Shown here: one piece after another, positions 7,001-11,817 of the stretch
Layout of the letters: the number at the start of each line of letters is the position of its first letter
How positions within the stretch are numbered: the first letter of the stretch is position 1
From: an uncultured Oscillospiraceae bacterium
GTDB taxonomy: Bacteria > Bacillota_A > Clostridia > Oscillospirales > Oscillospiraceae
Assembly (NCBI GenBank): GCA_947631675.1
Contig: CANRMG010000046.1
Coordinates: forward strand, 1 to 11,817
Direction of reading: 5' to 3'
DNA: 11,817 nt
Made by a program: the position numbers and the translations under genes
The notes under the pieces: generated by a model
Database searches by the model: none
What the model was told of the DNA's origin: nothing
What the model saw: only the letters and a program-made list of their open reading frames with translations

Positions 7001-7279
7001 GCCGCTGCGCAGCATATCCAGGGCGTCGGCATAGGAGCCGTCATAGCCCACATACTCATAGGACCAGCCCCCGTGGATGGCCAGCCGCTGGAGGAACTCA
7101 TAGCCATAGCCGCTGCGGCGGCCGTCCTCCTCTATGATGTGATAGCCGGAGAAGGCGAAGAACCCGACCCGAAGGACCTCGGGCTCCTCCTCCGCCGGCT
7201 CCGTGGCGAAGGCGCTGACGCCGCATGACAGGAGCAGCAGCGCGGCCAGGGCGGCGCATAGCAGGCGTGACCATTTCAT
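4010..7279 (-). CDS. Hybrid sensor histidine kinase with two periplasmic solute-binding domains and two receivers
   Basis: 1089 residues. It senses a small extracytoplasmic ligand and passes phosphate from His to Asp. Domain order: signal peptide (1-25, hydrophobic core LLCAALAALLLLSCG); first family-3 solute-binding domain (about 35-255, LRVGFFAFSGYH, SVSKTPERAQEFLFS); second (about 280-495, LRLLFNPDRAPYCYFRDG); transmembrane helix (512-533); coiled coil (538-572); HisKA with SHDIRTPMN, phospho-acceptor His582; HATPase with NLTSNAIKF (Asn700), DTGIG (734-738) and GTGLGMA (764-770); receiver 1 (acidic 825-827, Asp874, Lys925); receiver 2 (Glu969/Asp970, Asp1016, Lys1070). All key residues are present. 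No HPt domain is present, and no partner regulator lies in the window, so output must come from elsewhere. The start has AGAAAGGA about 9 bases upstream, and the gene has its own promoter. Ligands are probably amino acids or similar polar molecules, but this cannot be read from sequence. Confidence 0.95.
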   Translation of the reverse strand: MKWSRLLCAALAALLLLSCGVSAFATEPAEEEPEVLRVGFFAFSGYHIIEEDGRRSGYGYEFLQRLAIHGGWSYEYVGYDGSYADALDMLRSGEVDIVTSVSKTPERAQEFLFSDQSIGVNSTIVTVKSGNQDIVEGDYATYDGITVGMLEGNSKNTNFEQFAREHSFTFTPVYFDGQDELSAALQDGQVDAAVSGSLRLLENEWLLDSFSASPFYICTRKDRSDLMERINAAINEMDLHDPNWRESLHETYYGTDKDGSIILNAGERAYLEEHQASGKPLRLLFNPDRAPYCYFRDGQAQGILPALFDILAQRLGLSYEFIPVADRNEYYALRAEGTADVVLDFTGDYYMAEKEHYKITSPYYQTNLARLTLDGFTGTAERLAMMDRADAIDSFLAGRYPEDAVLRFPTTDECVQAVLDGRADAVILYSYTAERYVQQDARNRLASVVLTDTSFSYAVGDRVPGSRYLLSLLDKGGDSFTDAEMDAVVYREIDAGRVDDMSLTAFLYQNPVYSLIGVMLVLLLLFALIMLAVRTGNQRRLQKKIALATGELENKTEELTRALQAADAANRAKTTFLNNMSHDIRTPMNAIIGYTALTTTHLDNQERARDYLAKIAQASNHLLSLINDVLDMSRIESGKVTINERPENLADILQGLRNIVQSDVHAKRLELFIDTVDVVDEEVYCDKLRLNQILLNLTSNAIKFTPAGGTVAIRITQKPSRSPKRGTYEFRVSDTGIGMSPEFAKTVFDPFTREQTTTVSGIQGTGLGMAITKNIVDMMGGTIAVESVPEKGTTFTVTLELRLAGVHQEMEPIAELKGFRGLVVDDDMVCCQSVSKMLREIGMRAEWAPSGREAIARTTEAVDLADPFEVYIVDWSMPELSGIETVREIRKIVGDDSPIILMSAYDWTDIEEEARQAGVTGFISKPLFASDLHHTLERSLGRAVDDQSGQSAALRREDNFVGKRILLAEDNELNREIAEELLSEAGFQVACAENGRQACDMILQAGPGYYDLVLMDIQMPIMDGYAATSAIRAMEDPALASLPIIAMTANAFEEDRERAIEAGMNGHLAKPIDLDKMMDLLRNVFSGKR

Positions 7280-7339
7280 AAAAAATTATCCTTTCTTGGA
7301 CATAAAACCACGGAAAAAACACATACCTCTGATTGGCCC

Positions 7340-7368
7340 AGTATAACAAACAGCCTGGGGATTTACAA
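7340..7368 (-). promoter_or_regulatory. Promoter of the hybrid histidine kinase gene
   Basis: On the minus strand TTGTAA (7368-7363) is followed after exactly 17 bases by TATACT (7345-7340). The predicted start near 7333 leaves a 5' leader of about 54 nt. The -35 lies just after the sirtuin stop codon and no terminator separates the two genes, so read-through from the macrodomain/sirtuin operon is also possible. Confidence 0.75.
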
Positions 7369-7369
7369 G

Positions 7370-8245
7370 CTATTTATCCCCCAGCCGGGCCAGCGCCGCG
7401 GCGATGTCGCCGCCCAGGCATATGCTCCGCGCGGCGATCTCCTTGGGGGCGAAGGCGCGGCTCCGGTTCATCACCGCGTATGTGGCGCCAGGATTCTCCG
7501 CCGTCATGCGCCAGAAGGGGTACTTGATGATGCCCGGGGTGTTGTAGCCCACGCCCAGCTCCCAGAAGAGGACGCGCCCGCCCGCGTGCCGCCGCAGGAA
7601 GGCCATATACCGCTCCGCGGCGGCGTGCCAGCCGGCGTCCTCCACGAACTTCTCGTCCGCCCGCAGATTGGGCACCATGGGCCGCCCGCACCGGGGGCAC
7701 CGGGGCAGAAGCCCGGCGGGCACGCGCATATCCCGCTGCTGCGCCACCATCCGGCGGACGGCGTCTTCGTTGTCGAAGGTCTCCTGGCAGCAGGGCTCCG
7801 AGCACTGGAAAAGGCCGTAGTCCCCCTGGGTGTAAAATAGCCGCTCTTTATCGAAGCCCGCCTTCTGGAAGCAGTGGTCCACGTTGGTGGTGATAACGAA
7901 ATAGTCCCTGTCCCTCACCAGCGCCAGCAGCTTTTCATACAGCGGCGTGGGCGGGTCCATGTAGCGGTTCACGAAAATGAACCGGCTCCAATAGGCCCAG
8001 TGCTCCTCCGGGTCCGGGAAGGGGTAGAACCCGCCGGAGTACATGTCCTGGATGCCGTACTTGGCGGCGAAGTCGGAGAAATGCTCGTAAAACCTATCCC
8101 CGTCGTAGACGAACCCCGCCGCGGTGGAGAGCCCCGACCCGGCGCCCACCACCACCGCCTCCGCCCGGTCCAGGGCCTCCCGCAGGCGGCGTACGTTATC
8201 CCAGGAGGGCCCGGTAGAGGTCGTAGTTTTCCCGGCTGTGGACAT
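7370..8245 (-). CDS. Class M sirtuin (SirTM), macrodomain-linked protein ADP-ribosyltransferase
   Basis: 291 residues, a Rossmann-fold sirtuin. NAD-binding motifs are GAGSGLSTAAGF (34-45), TTNVDHCFQKAG (119-130) and GVGYNTPG (231-238). The zinc site is Cys148 and Cys152 with the pair CPRC (183-186). Where ordinary sirtuins have the catalytic His, the sequence reads YTQGDYG, placing Gln140 there. This is the known mark of SirTM proteins, which ADP-ribosylate targets instead of deacetylating them. In characterised Staphylococcus and Streptococcus systems SirTM modifies lipoylated GcvH-L, and the paired macrodomain removes the mark. The start at 8245 has an excellent site (GGAGGTGAT, 5-6 bases away) that lies inside the macrodomain gene. 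The two genes overlap by 50 bases, so they are one operon. GcvH-L and LplA2 are not in the window. Confidence 0.92.
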   Translation of the reverse strand: MSTAGKTTTSTGPSWDNVRRLREALDRAEAVVVGAGSGLSTAAGFVYDGDRFYEHFSDFAAKYGIQDMYSGGFYPFPDPEEHWAYWSRFIFVNRYMDPPTPLYEKLLALVRDRDYFVITTNVDHCFQKAGFDKERLFYTQGDYGLFQCSEPCCQETFDNEDAVRRMVAQQRDMRVPAGLLPRCPRCGRPMVPNLRADEKFVEDAGWHAAAERYMAFLRRHAGGRVLFWELGVGYNTPGIIKYPFWRMTAENPGATYAVMNRSRAFAPKEIAARSICLGGDIAAALARLGDK

Positions 8246-8969
8246 TGAATATCACCTCCATGGCGCCGTCATACTCCGCCCGCCAGGCCCGGACCGTGTC
8301 TGTGGCCACGCGGGCGGCCTTATCCTTGGGGAAATGGAACACCCCCGTGGAGATGCAGCAGAAGGCGACGGACCGGAGCTCCGTCTCCGCCGCCAGGTCC
8401 AGACAGGCGCGGTAGCAGCTCTCCAGGAGCCTCACGTGCTCCGCCGTCAGGGGCCCCTCCACGATGGGCCCCACCGTGTGGATGACGTACCGGCAGGGCA
8501 GATTGAACGCCGGGGTGAGCTTGGCCGTGCCGGTGCGCTCCTCGTGGCCCTGGCGGGCCATGAGCTGGGCGCAGGCCAGGCGCAGCTGCATCCCGGCGTA
8601 TGTATGGATACAGTTGTCGATGCAGTTGTGGCCGGGGACGTAGCACCCGGTCATGCCGCTGTTGGCGGCGTTCACGATGGCGTCGCAGCGAAGGGCGGTG
8701 ATGTCCCCCTGCCATAAGTATATGCCCGGCTCCAGGGGCGTGAGGTCCTCTATGTCCGTGACGCCCTTCGCGGCCAGCTCCTGCCGCAAGTACTCGTCCT
8801 GCACGGCGAGCACGTCCCCGTCTATGGGCGCGGGAGGGCGCACGTTCATCAGCGCCCGCAGGGCGCGCCGCTGCGCCGCAGGACCCGCGGGGATGGTCCC
8901 GTCCCGGTATTCGGGCCGCTCGTCCATGAGCCGCCGGATGAGGAATGCGCGCCGTTCGTCCTGGGTCAT
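8196..8969 (-). CDS. Zinc-containing macrodomain protein, ADP-ribosyl hydrolase partner of SirTM
   Basis: 257 residues, close to the length of characterised Zn-macrodomain proteins. Residues 1-80 are the helical N-terminal extension typical of this class. The macrodomain follows: LWQGDITALRCDAIVNAANS (85-104) binds ADP-ribose, and C-Y-V-P-G-H-N-C (Cys109, His114, Cys116) supplies the zinc ligands of this class. HTVGP (164-168) and STGVFHFP (207-214) form the phosphate/distal-ribose loops. It should remove ADP-ribose from proteins modified by the downstream SirTM. The ATG at 8969 is preceded by GGGAAAGGGAGA. The frame stays open to 9314, but that extension crosses the promoter and hairpins and has no protein-like character. 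A strong promoter lies at 9144-9172, giving a leader of about 170 nt. Confidence 0.93.
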   Translation of the reverse strand: MTQDERRAFLIRRLMDERPEYRDGTIPAGPAAQRRALRALMNVRPPAPIDGDVLAVQDEYLRQELAAKGVTDIEDLTPLEPGIYLWQGDITALRCDAIVNAANSGMTGCYVPGHNCIDNCIHTYAGMQLRLACAQLMARQGHEERTGTAKLTPAFNLPCRYVIHTVGPIVEGPLTAEHVRLLESCYRACLDLAAETELRSVAFCCISTGVFHFPKDKAARVATDTVRAWRAEYDGAMEVIFNVHSRENYDLYRALLG

Positions 8970-9007
8970 ACCGTCTCCCTTTCCCGATGCTGAAAATGCG
9001 CCGGATA

Positions 9008-9025
9008 CCCCTTGCGTCCAAGGGG
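9008..9025. repeat. Small inverted repeat in the macrodomain leader
   Basis: CCCCTT (9008-9013) and AAGGGG (9020-9025) form a 6-bp stem with a 6-base loop, about 40 bases upstream of the macrodomain ATG. On its own it is weak. It is listed because it is the second hairpin in the same leader. Confidence 0.35.
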
Positions 9026-9068
9026 ATAACGCGCTATAATGATACTGCGAGACAATCAAAGGCAGGCC

Positions 9069-9090
9069 ACGGGGTGCGGCAACACCCCGT
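9069..9090 (-). promoter_or_regulatory. Strong hairpin in the macrodomain-sirtuin mRNA leader
   Basis: ACGGGGTG (9069-9076) and CACCCCGT (9083-9090) pair perfectly around a 6-base loop. On the minus strand the stem extends to 12 bp (GGCTACGGGGTG with CACCCCGTGGCC) through a single G-U pair. On the plus strand the same position would be an A-C mismatch, which favours a structured minus-strand RNA. It lies within the predicted leader between the promoter (9144) and the macrodomain start. No T-run follows, so it is not a terminator. I could not match the leader to any riboswitch class I know. Confidence 0.5.
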
Positions 9091-9143
9091 AGCCCTATGC
9101 AGGAGAAACGCCCTCCCACACAGCAGTAGACTGCGCCCGCCTC

Positions 9144-9172
9144 ATTATACCCGTTCGCCCTGTTTTTTACAA
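9144..9172 (-). promoter_or_regulatory. Promoter of the macrodomain-SirTM operon
   Basis: On the minus strand TTGTAA (9172-9167), a 17-base spacer, and a perfect TATAAT (9149-9144). This is the best -10 box in a correct context in the window, and its -35 is identical to that of the histidine-kinase promoter. Transcription should start near 9137. Confidence 0.8.
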
Positions 9173-9208
9173 GGGGAACGAGTATGCAGGCTGTGTTGTA
9201 GCCCTTCC

Positions 9209-9240
9209 GCGGTGTAGGATGAGTTCCTGCACCGCTTTTT
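9209..9240 (+). terminator. Terminator-like hairpin in the leader of the surface-protein gene
   Basis: GCGGTGTAGGA (9209-9219) pairs with TCCTGCACCGC (9225-9235) over 11 bp with one U-G pair and a 5-base loop, followed by TTTTT (9236-9240). The wobble works only on plus-strand RNA, so it acts rightwards. It lies 95 bases before the surface-protein ATG. It could be an attenuator in that gene's leader or the end of a short transcript from upstream. TGCAGG at 9184-9189 could pair with CCTGCA at 9226-9231 and break the stem, a possible antiterminator (inference). Confidence 0.6.
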
Positions 9241-9256
9241 GTTGTCTCGGCGGGAA

Positions 9257-9294
9257 AGTCTGCGGGAGCCGGCATCACCCGGCTCTTGCAGACT
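9257..9294 (+). promoter_or_regulatory. Long stem-loop in the surface-protein leader
   Basis: AGTCTGCGGGAGCCGG (9257-9272) pairs with CCGGCTCTTGCAGACT (9279-9294) over 16 bp, with two adjacent G-U pairs and a 6-base loop. The wobbles fit plus-strand RNA. No T-run follows. It ends 40 bases before the ATG and leaves the AAAGGAAAGG ribosome binding site free, so it may stabilise the message or tune the upstream terminator. Confidence 0.55.
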
Positions 9295-9334
9295 GACCTG
9301 TCGAAAAACAACACAAAAGAAAGGAAAGGCAGAC

Positions 9335-11005
9335 ATGAAAAAGCGCGTTTTGTCTATGCTCCTGGCGCTGGTGATGACCTTCGGCCTGTGCGTCCCCGTA
9401 TTCGCGGCGGGGGACGAGTTCGAGGCGGAGCCCGCCGCGCCTGTGGAGGCCCCCGCCGCCCCGACAGAGGCGGTGCCCGCGGAGGAGCCGATGCCCGTGG
9501 CGGCGAAGCCCGCCGACGAGCCTGAGGCCGCGGCAGTCACCGAGGTCGCCAGCGGCACCTGCGGCGCCCAGGGGGAAAACGTAAAATGGACCCTGACCGA
9601 CGACGGGACGCTCACTATCTATGGCACGGGGGCAATGCGTGACTATGAGTACGATTACTATTACGGAGATTGCGAATCGAGGCCATGGGAAGATTACATT
9701 TGGACGGATATCAAAAGAATCATTATCCAGGATGGCGTGACCAGCATAGGGTCGTGGGCATTTACATATTGCGAAAGTCTGACGAGCGTGACGGCCTCCG
9801 GCAACGTGACCAGCATAGGAGACTACGCATTTTATGATTGCGTCAGCCTGACAAGCGTGACGATCCCTGACAGCGTGACCAGCATAGGGGAATATGCGTT
9901 TGCTGTCTGCATCAGCCTGACGAGCGTGACGATTCCTGGCAGTGTGACTAGCGTAGGGGAAGCCGCGTTTAGAGAATGTGATAGTCTGATGGACTTAACG
10001 ATTTGCGATGGCGTGACCAGCATAGGGTCGTGGGCATTTACATATTGCGAAAGTCTGACGAGTATAACGATTCCCGGCAGTATGACCAACATAGAAAACT
10101 TCACATTTTATGGATGCTTTGGCCTGACGAGCGTGACAATCCCTGACGGCGTGACCAGCATAGGGAGAGAGGCGTTTCATTATTGCGACAATCTGAGGGA
10201 CGTCTACTATGGCGGTACCCAGCAGCAATGGAGAGCTATAACAGTTGGGGAAAATAACGGTCCCCTCACTTCCGCCGCGATCCATTATAACGGCACCGGA
10301 CCGGCTGAGCCCACCCCGACACCGGGCCTGGACGACATCCAGCCGCCCGCAGGCGGCACCGGCTGGCGGTATGTGCCGGAGACGGGAGATTATTACTACT
10401 TCAAGAACTATAAGCGCGTAGGCGATTACTGGGTTGGGTTCTCCGACGGCGCCTCCAAGTGGGCCAATAACTGGTACTACGCCGATGCCGACGGCAAGCT
10501 GCTGACAGGGCTCCAGTACCTGGATGACCTCAAAGGCGGCAAGGCCTGGTTTATGCTGCAGACCACCAACGACCGGGGCGAGATCGGCAAGATGCTCACC
10601 GGCTGGCAGTGGACCTACACCGACGCCGGAACAGGGTATTTCAATCCGAACTACGGCTCCCAGGGAATGTGCACTTACACGTCTGCCTGGGGCGGCTACA
10701 ATGCCGCCACGGGTCTGTGGGGCGACGGACAGCTCCACATGGGAACAATAAGTACAACGATCACCGCGCAGCGGGCATTGGAACTTGCGGATGCCTTCTC
10801 TGCTTTTTCTGACGGCGAAACGCAGTGGATCAACGGAGAAAAATTCGTGATCCAGTTCTGGGACTGCGGGCAGCTGGAACGCAATGGACGCACTGTATTT
10901 GTATTCCAGGTCAGGCGACTGAGGGCGATAGAAGGACCTCAAATGACACAGTTGATGGAAACGATATATGTAGATGCGGAGACAGGGACGTGCTCATATT
11001 ACTGA
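9335..11005 (+). CDS. Secreted BspA-like leucine-rich-repeat surface protein
   Basis: 556 residues. The ATG at 9335 is chosen because it begins a classical signal peptide (MKKRVLSMLLALVMTFGLCV, cleavage near VFAA, residue 25) and follows AAAGGAAAGG; the frame extends further upstream across leader hairpins. Regions: Ala/Pro/Glu-rich linker (27-70); a beta domain CGAQGENVKWTLTDDGTLTI (76-95), common before such repeats; seven 23-residue BspA-type (LRR_5) repeats (133-288, form VTSIGxxAFxxCxSLTSVTIPxS); Pro/Thr linker (323-340); an aromatic stretch (342-470: NNWYYADADGKLLTG, GWQW) resembling glucan/choline-binding wall repeats; then an unrecognised C-terminal domain (475-556) with ALELADAF and VFQVRRLRA, perhaps PepSY-like. 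It probably sits on the cell surface, held by the aromatic repeats; no LPxTG motif. Such proteins often mediate adhesion, but the ligand is unknown. The repeat and C-terminal parts are more AT-rich than the neighbouring genes. A terminator follows. Confidence 0.9.
   Translation: MKKRVLSMLLALVMTFGLCVPVFAAGDEFEAEPAAPVEAPAAPTEAVPAEEPMPVAAKPADEPEAAAVTEVASGTCGAQGENVKWTLTDDGTLTIYGTGAMRDYEYDYYYGDCESRPWEDYIWTDIKRIIIQDGVTSIGSWAFTYCESLTSVTASGNVTSIGDYAFYDCVSLTSVTIPDSVTSIGEYAFAVCISLTSVTIPGSVTSVGEAAFRECDSLMDLTICDGVTSIGSWAFTYCESLTSITIPGSMTNIENFTFYGCFGLTSVTIPDGVTSIGREAFHYCDNLRDVYYGGTQQQWRAITVGENNGPLTSAAIHYNGTGPAEPTPTPGLDDIQPPAGGTGWRYVPETGDYYYFKNYKRVGDYWVGFSDGASKWANNWYYADADGKLLTGLQYLDDLKGGKAWFMLQTTNDRGEIGKMLTGWQWTYTDAGTGYFNPNYGSQGMCTYTSAWGGYNAATGLWGDGQLHMGTISTTITAQRALELADAFSAFSDGETQWINGEKFVIQFWDCGQLERNGRTVFVFQVRRLRAIEGPQMTQLMETIYVDAETGTCSYY
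9731..10198 (+). repeat. 69-bp tandem repeats encoding the BspA leucine-rich repeats
   Basis: About seven diverged 69-bp units encode the 23-residue repeats. Two 56-bp blocks, 9731-9786 and 10007-10062, are identical base for base and lie exactly 276 bp (four units) apart, although the units between them have diverged. This points to recent duplication or gene conversion within the gene. Confidence 0.85.
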
Positions 11006-11062
11006 TTCTCTGTTAAAGGCCCGGGATGAAACTATCGTCCGTCGGGCAGGCACAATATAGCG

Positions 11063-11092
11063 AGGGAGCGGACGTAAGTCCGCTCCCTTTTA
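11063..11092 (+). terminator. Terminator of the surface-protein gene
   Basis: AGGGAGCGGAC (11063-11073), loop GTAA, and GTCCGCTCCCT (11078-11088) form an 11-bp perfect stem followed by TTTTAAAAT. The T-run overlaps the stop codon of the convergent trmD-GNAT gene, so both genes end at this element. Confidence 0.85.
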
Positions 11093-11817
11093 AAATACCT
11101 TCTCGTAGCCCACCCGGAGGGGGTCGTGCTCTATGGTGTCCGTAAGGGTGACGACCCCGCAGCGGGTATACCCCCGGCGCTTTAGAAGTGCCTGCATGGG
11201 CCCGTTGTCCGCGTGGGTGTCCACCCGGGCGCTGGCGTAGCCCCGTCCCATGGCCAGGTCCTCGGCCAGCTGCATCATCTCGTCCGCCAGGCCCCGGCCC
11301 CGGTAGGCCGCCTTCACCGCCACCCGGTGGAAGGTGGCGTAGGGCGCGCCGTCGGCGGTGAGCCAGGCCCCGTCGATGGCCGGGTAGTCCGGCTCCGGCG
11401 TGAAGTAGATGGAGATCACCCCGGCAGGGGCGCCCTCATGGGTGAACAGCCAGCAGCCCCCCGCGTCGATGTCCCGGCGGAACACGGATTCGTTGGGAAA
11501 GTCATCCTGCCACTGGTCCACGCCGTTCTCCCGCATGTAGGCGCTGGCCTCGCCGGTGATGGCAAGGAGATCGGGAATGTCCGCCTCTGTGGCCAGGCGG
11601 CAGTCGTAGGTGAGCTTTTCCCGGCCCGTGAGCCGGGCGATGATGCGCTCCTCCTCGGCCGTTTTAGGCACATAGGCGGCGAACATGTCCGGCCGGCGCT
11701 CCTGGGTGCGGATGAGCTGCTGCTCCCGCCGCCATGCCTCGATCTCCCTGTGCTTTCCCTCCCGCAGCACCTCCGGCACGGTCAGGCCCTCCCAGGTCTC
11801 CGGCCGGGTGTACTGGG
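11090..11817 (-). CDS. trmD: TrmD C-terminus fused to a GNAT acetyltransferase (5' end outside window)
   Basis: 241 residues are visible; the frame enters from the right edge with no start. The first 45 read [20 protein letters not shown] then [12 protein letters not shown] and [10 protein letters not shown], which is the conserved C-terminus of TrmD, the tRNA (guanine-37-N1)-methyltransferase that prevents frameshifting. TrmD normally ends here. Instead the frame continues through a short linker ([13 protein letters not shown]) into a whole GNAT domain (about 68-241): [14 protein letters not shown], the acetyl-CoA motif [18 protein letters not shown] (164-181, with Arg172-Gly-Arg-Gly-Leu-Ala) and [20 protein letters not shown] (201-220). 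No stop, frameshift or restart separates the two parts, and no good ribosome binding site precedes the GNAT portion. The acetylated substrate is unknown. GTG at 11779 could be mistaken for a start but lies inside TrmD. Confidence 0.9.
   Translation of the reverse strand, partial: QYTRPETWEGLTVPEVLREGKHREIEAWRREQQLIRTQERRPDMFAAYVPKTAEEERIIARLTGREKLTYDCRLATEADIPDLLAITGEASAYMRENGVDQWQDDFPNESVFRRDIDAGGCWLFTHEGAPAGVISIYFTPEPDYPAIDGAWLTADGAPYATFHRVAVKAAYRGRGLADEMMQLAEDLAMGRGYASARVDTHADNGPMQALLKRRGYTRCGVVTLTDTIEHDPLRVGYEKVF

Noticed and set aside
6212..7228. 338-codon plus-strand open frame opposite the histidine kinase sensor region
   Set aside because: Same reason: low-complexity Val/Gly/Leu/Gln shadow of the periplasmic binding domains, with no ribosome binding site or motif.
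8970..9314. 115-residue N-terminal extension of the macrodomain protein
   Set aside because: It crosses a consensus promoter and several hairpins. The ATG at 8969 has a good ribosome binding site and gives the normal family length.
9239..9334. 32-residue N-terminal extension of the surface protein
   Set aside because: It would put the signal peptide internally and run through a long hairpin; the ATG at 9335 has a strong site and begins the signal peptide.
1..11817. CRISPR arrays, tRNA or rRNA genes, insertion sequences
   Set aside because: I found no direct repeats with unique spacers, no tRNA-like cloverleaf with CCA context, no rRNA sequence and no transposase motif. The only tandem repeats are coding units of the surface protein.

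Overview
The window reads as part of a high-GC, low-diversity-codon Firmicutes chromosome, most likely a gut Oscillospiraceae or related Eubacteriales. That is an inference from GC-rich coding, strong purine-rich ribosome binding sites, Gram-positive-type promoters (TTGTAA or TTGACA with 17-bp spacers), a BspA-like surface protein with wall-binding-like aromatic repeats, and a TrmD protein carrying an acetyltransferase tail. No species can be named from the sequence alone.

Layout, left to right. Bases 1-906 hold the C-terminal 301 residues of the FtsH membrane protease (+), closed by a strong terminator at about 1001-1046. Bases 1101-1166 hold a possible scrap of a response-regulator tail (-). 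A TTGACA-17-GATACT promoter at 1195 drives a small cassette (+): a 91-residue peptide with a double-glycine-type leader and three C-x-C-x-x-G-G-x-G repeats (1279-1554), then nine bases later a radical SAM enzyme (1564-2634). The enzyme lacks the C-terminal auxiliary Fe-S (SPASM-type) region expected of peptide maturases. Directly after it, in another frame and without a start codon, lie two more C-x-C-x-x-G-G-x-G repeats (2640-2780). I think this cassette is an unrecognised ribosomally made, radical-SAM-modified peptide family, partly decayed or rearranged here. It is the most interesting item in the window.

Bases 2808-8969 are transcribed on the minus strand. Read in the direction of transcription they are: a Zn-containing macrodomain ADP-ribosyl hydrolase (8969-8196); an overlapping class M sirtuin, SirTM (8245-7370); a large hybrid histidine kinase with two periplasmic solute-binding domains, one transmembrane segment, HisKA/HATPase and two receiver domains (7279-4010, own promoter); and a PfkB/fructokinase-family sugar kinase (3898-2927), preceded by a 24-codon remnant of another gene. 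The macrodomain and SirTM form the core of the known lipoylation-linked ADP-ribosylation operon, but its partners GcvH-L and LplA2 are absent from the window. The SirTM active-site region carries Gln where ordinary sirtuins have the catalytic His, as is typical of that class.

Between the macrodomain gene and a divergent surface-protein gene lies a structured 365-bp region. It has an excellent minus-strand promoter that would give the macrodomain mRNA a leader of about 170 nt with a strong hairpin, and a plus-strand terminator-like hairpin plus a second long hairpin in the leader of the surface protein. The surface protein (9335-11005, +) has a signal peptide, seven 23-residue BspA-type leucine-rich repeats (including a 56-bp exact internal duplication), an aromatic wall-binding-like stretch and an unrecognised C-terminal domain. 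The window ends with the C-terminus of TrmD fused in frame to a complete GNAT acetyltransferase (-), running off the right edge.
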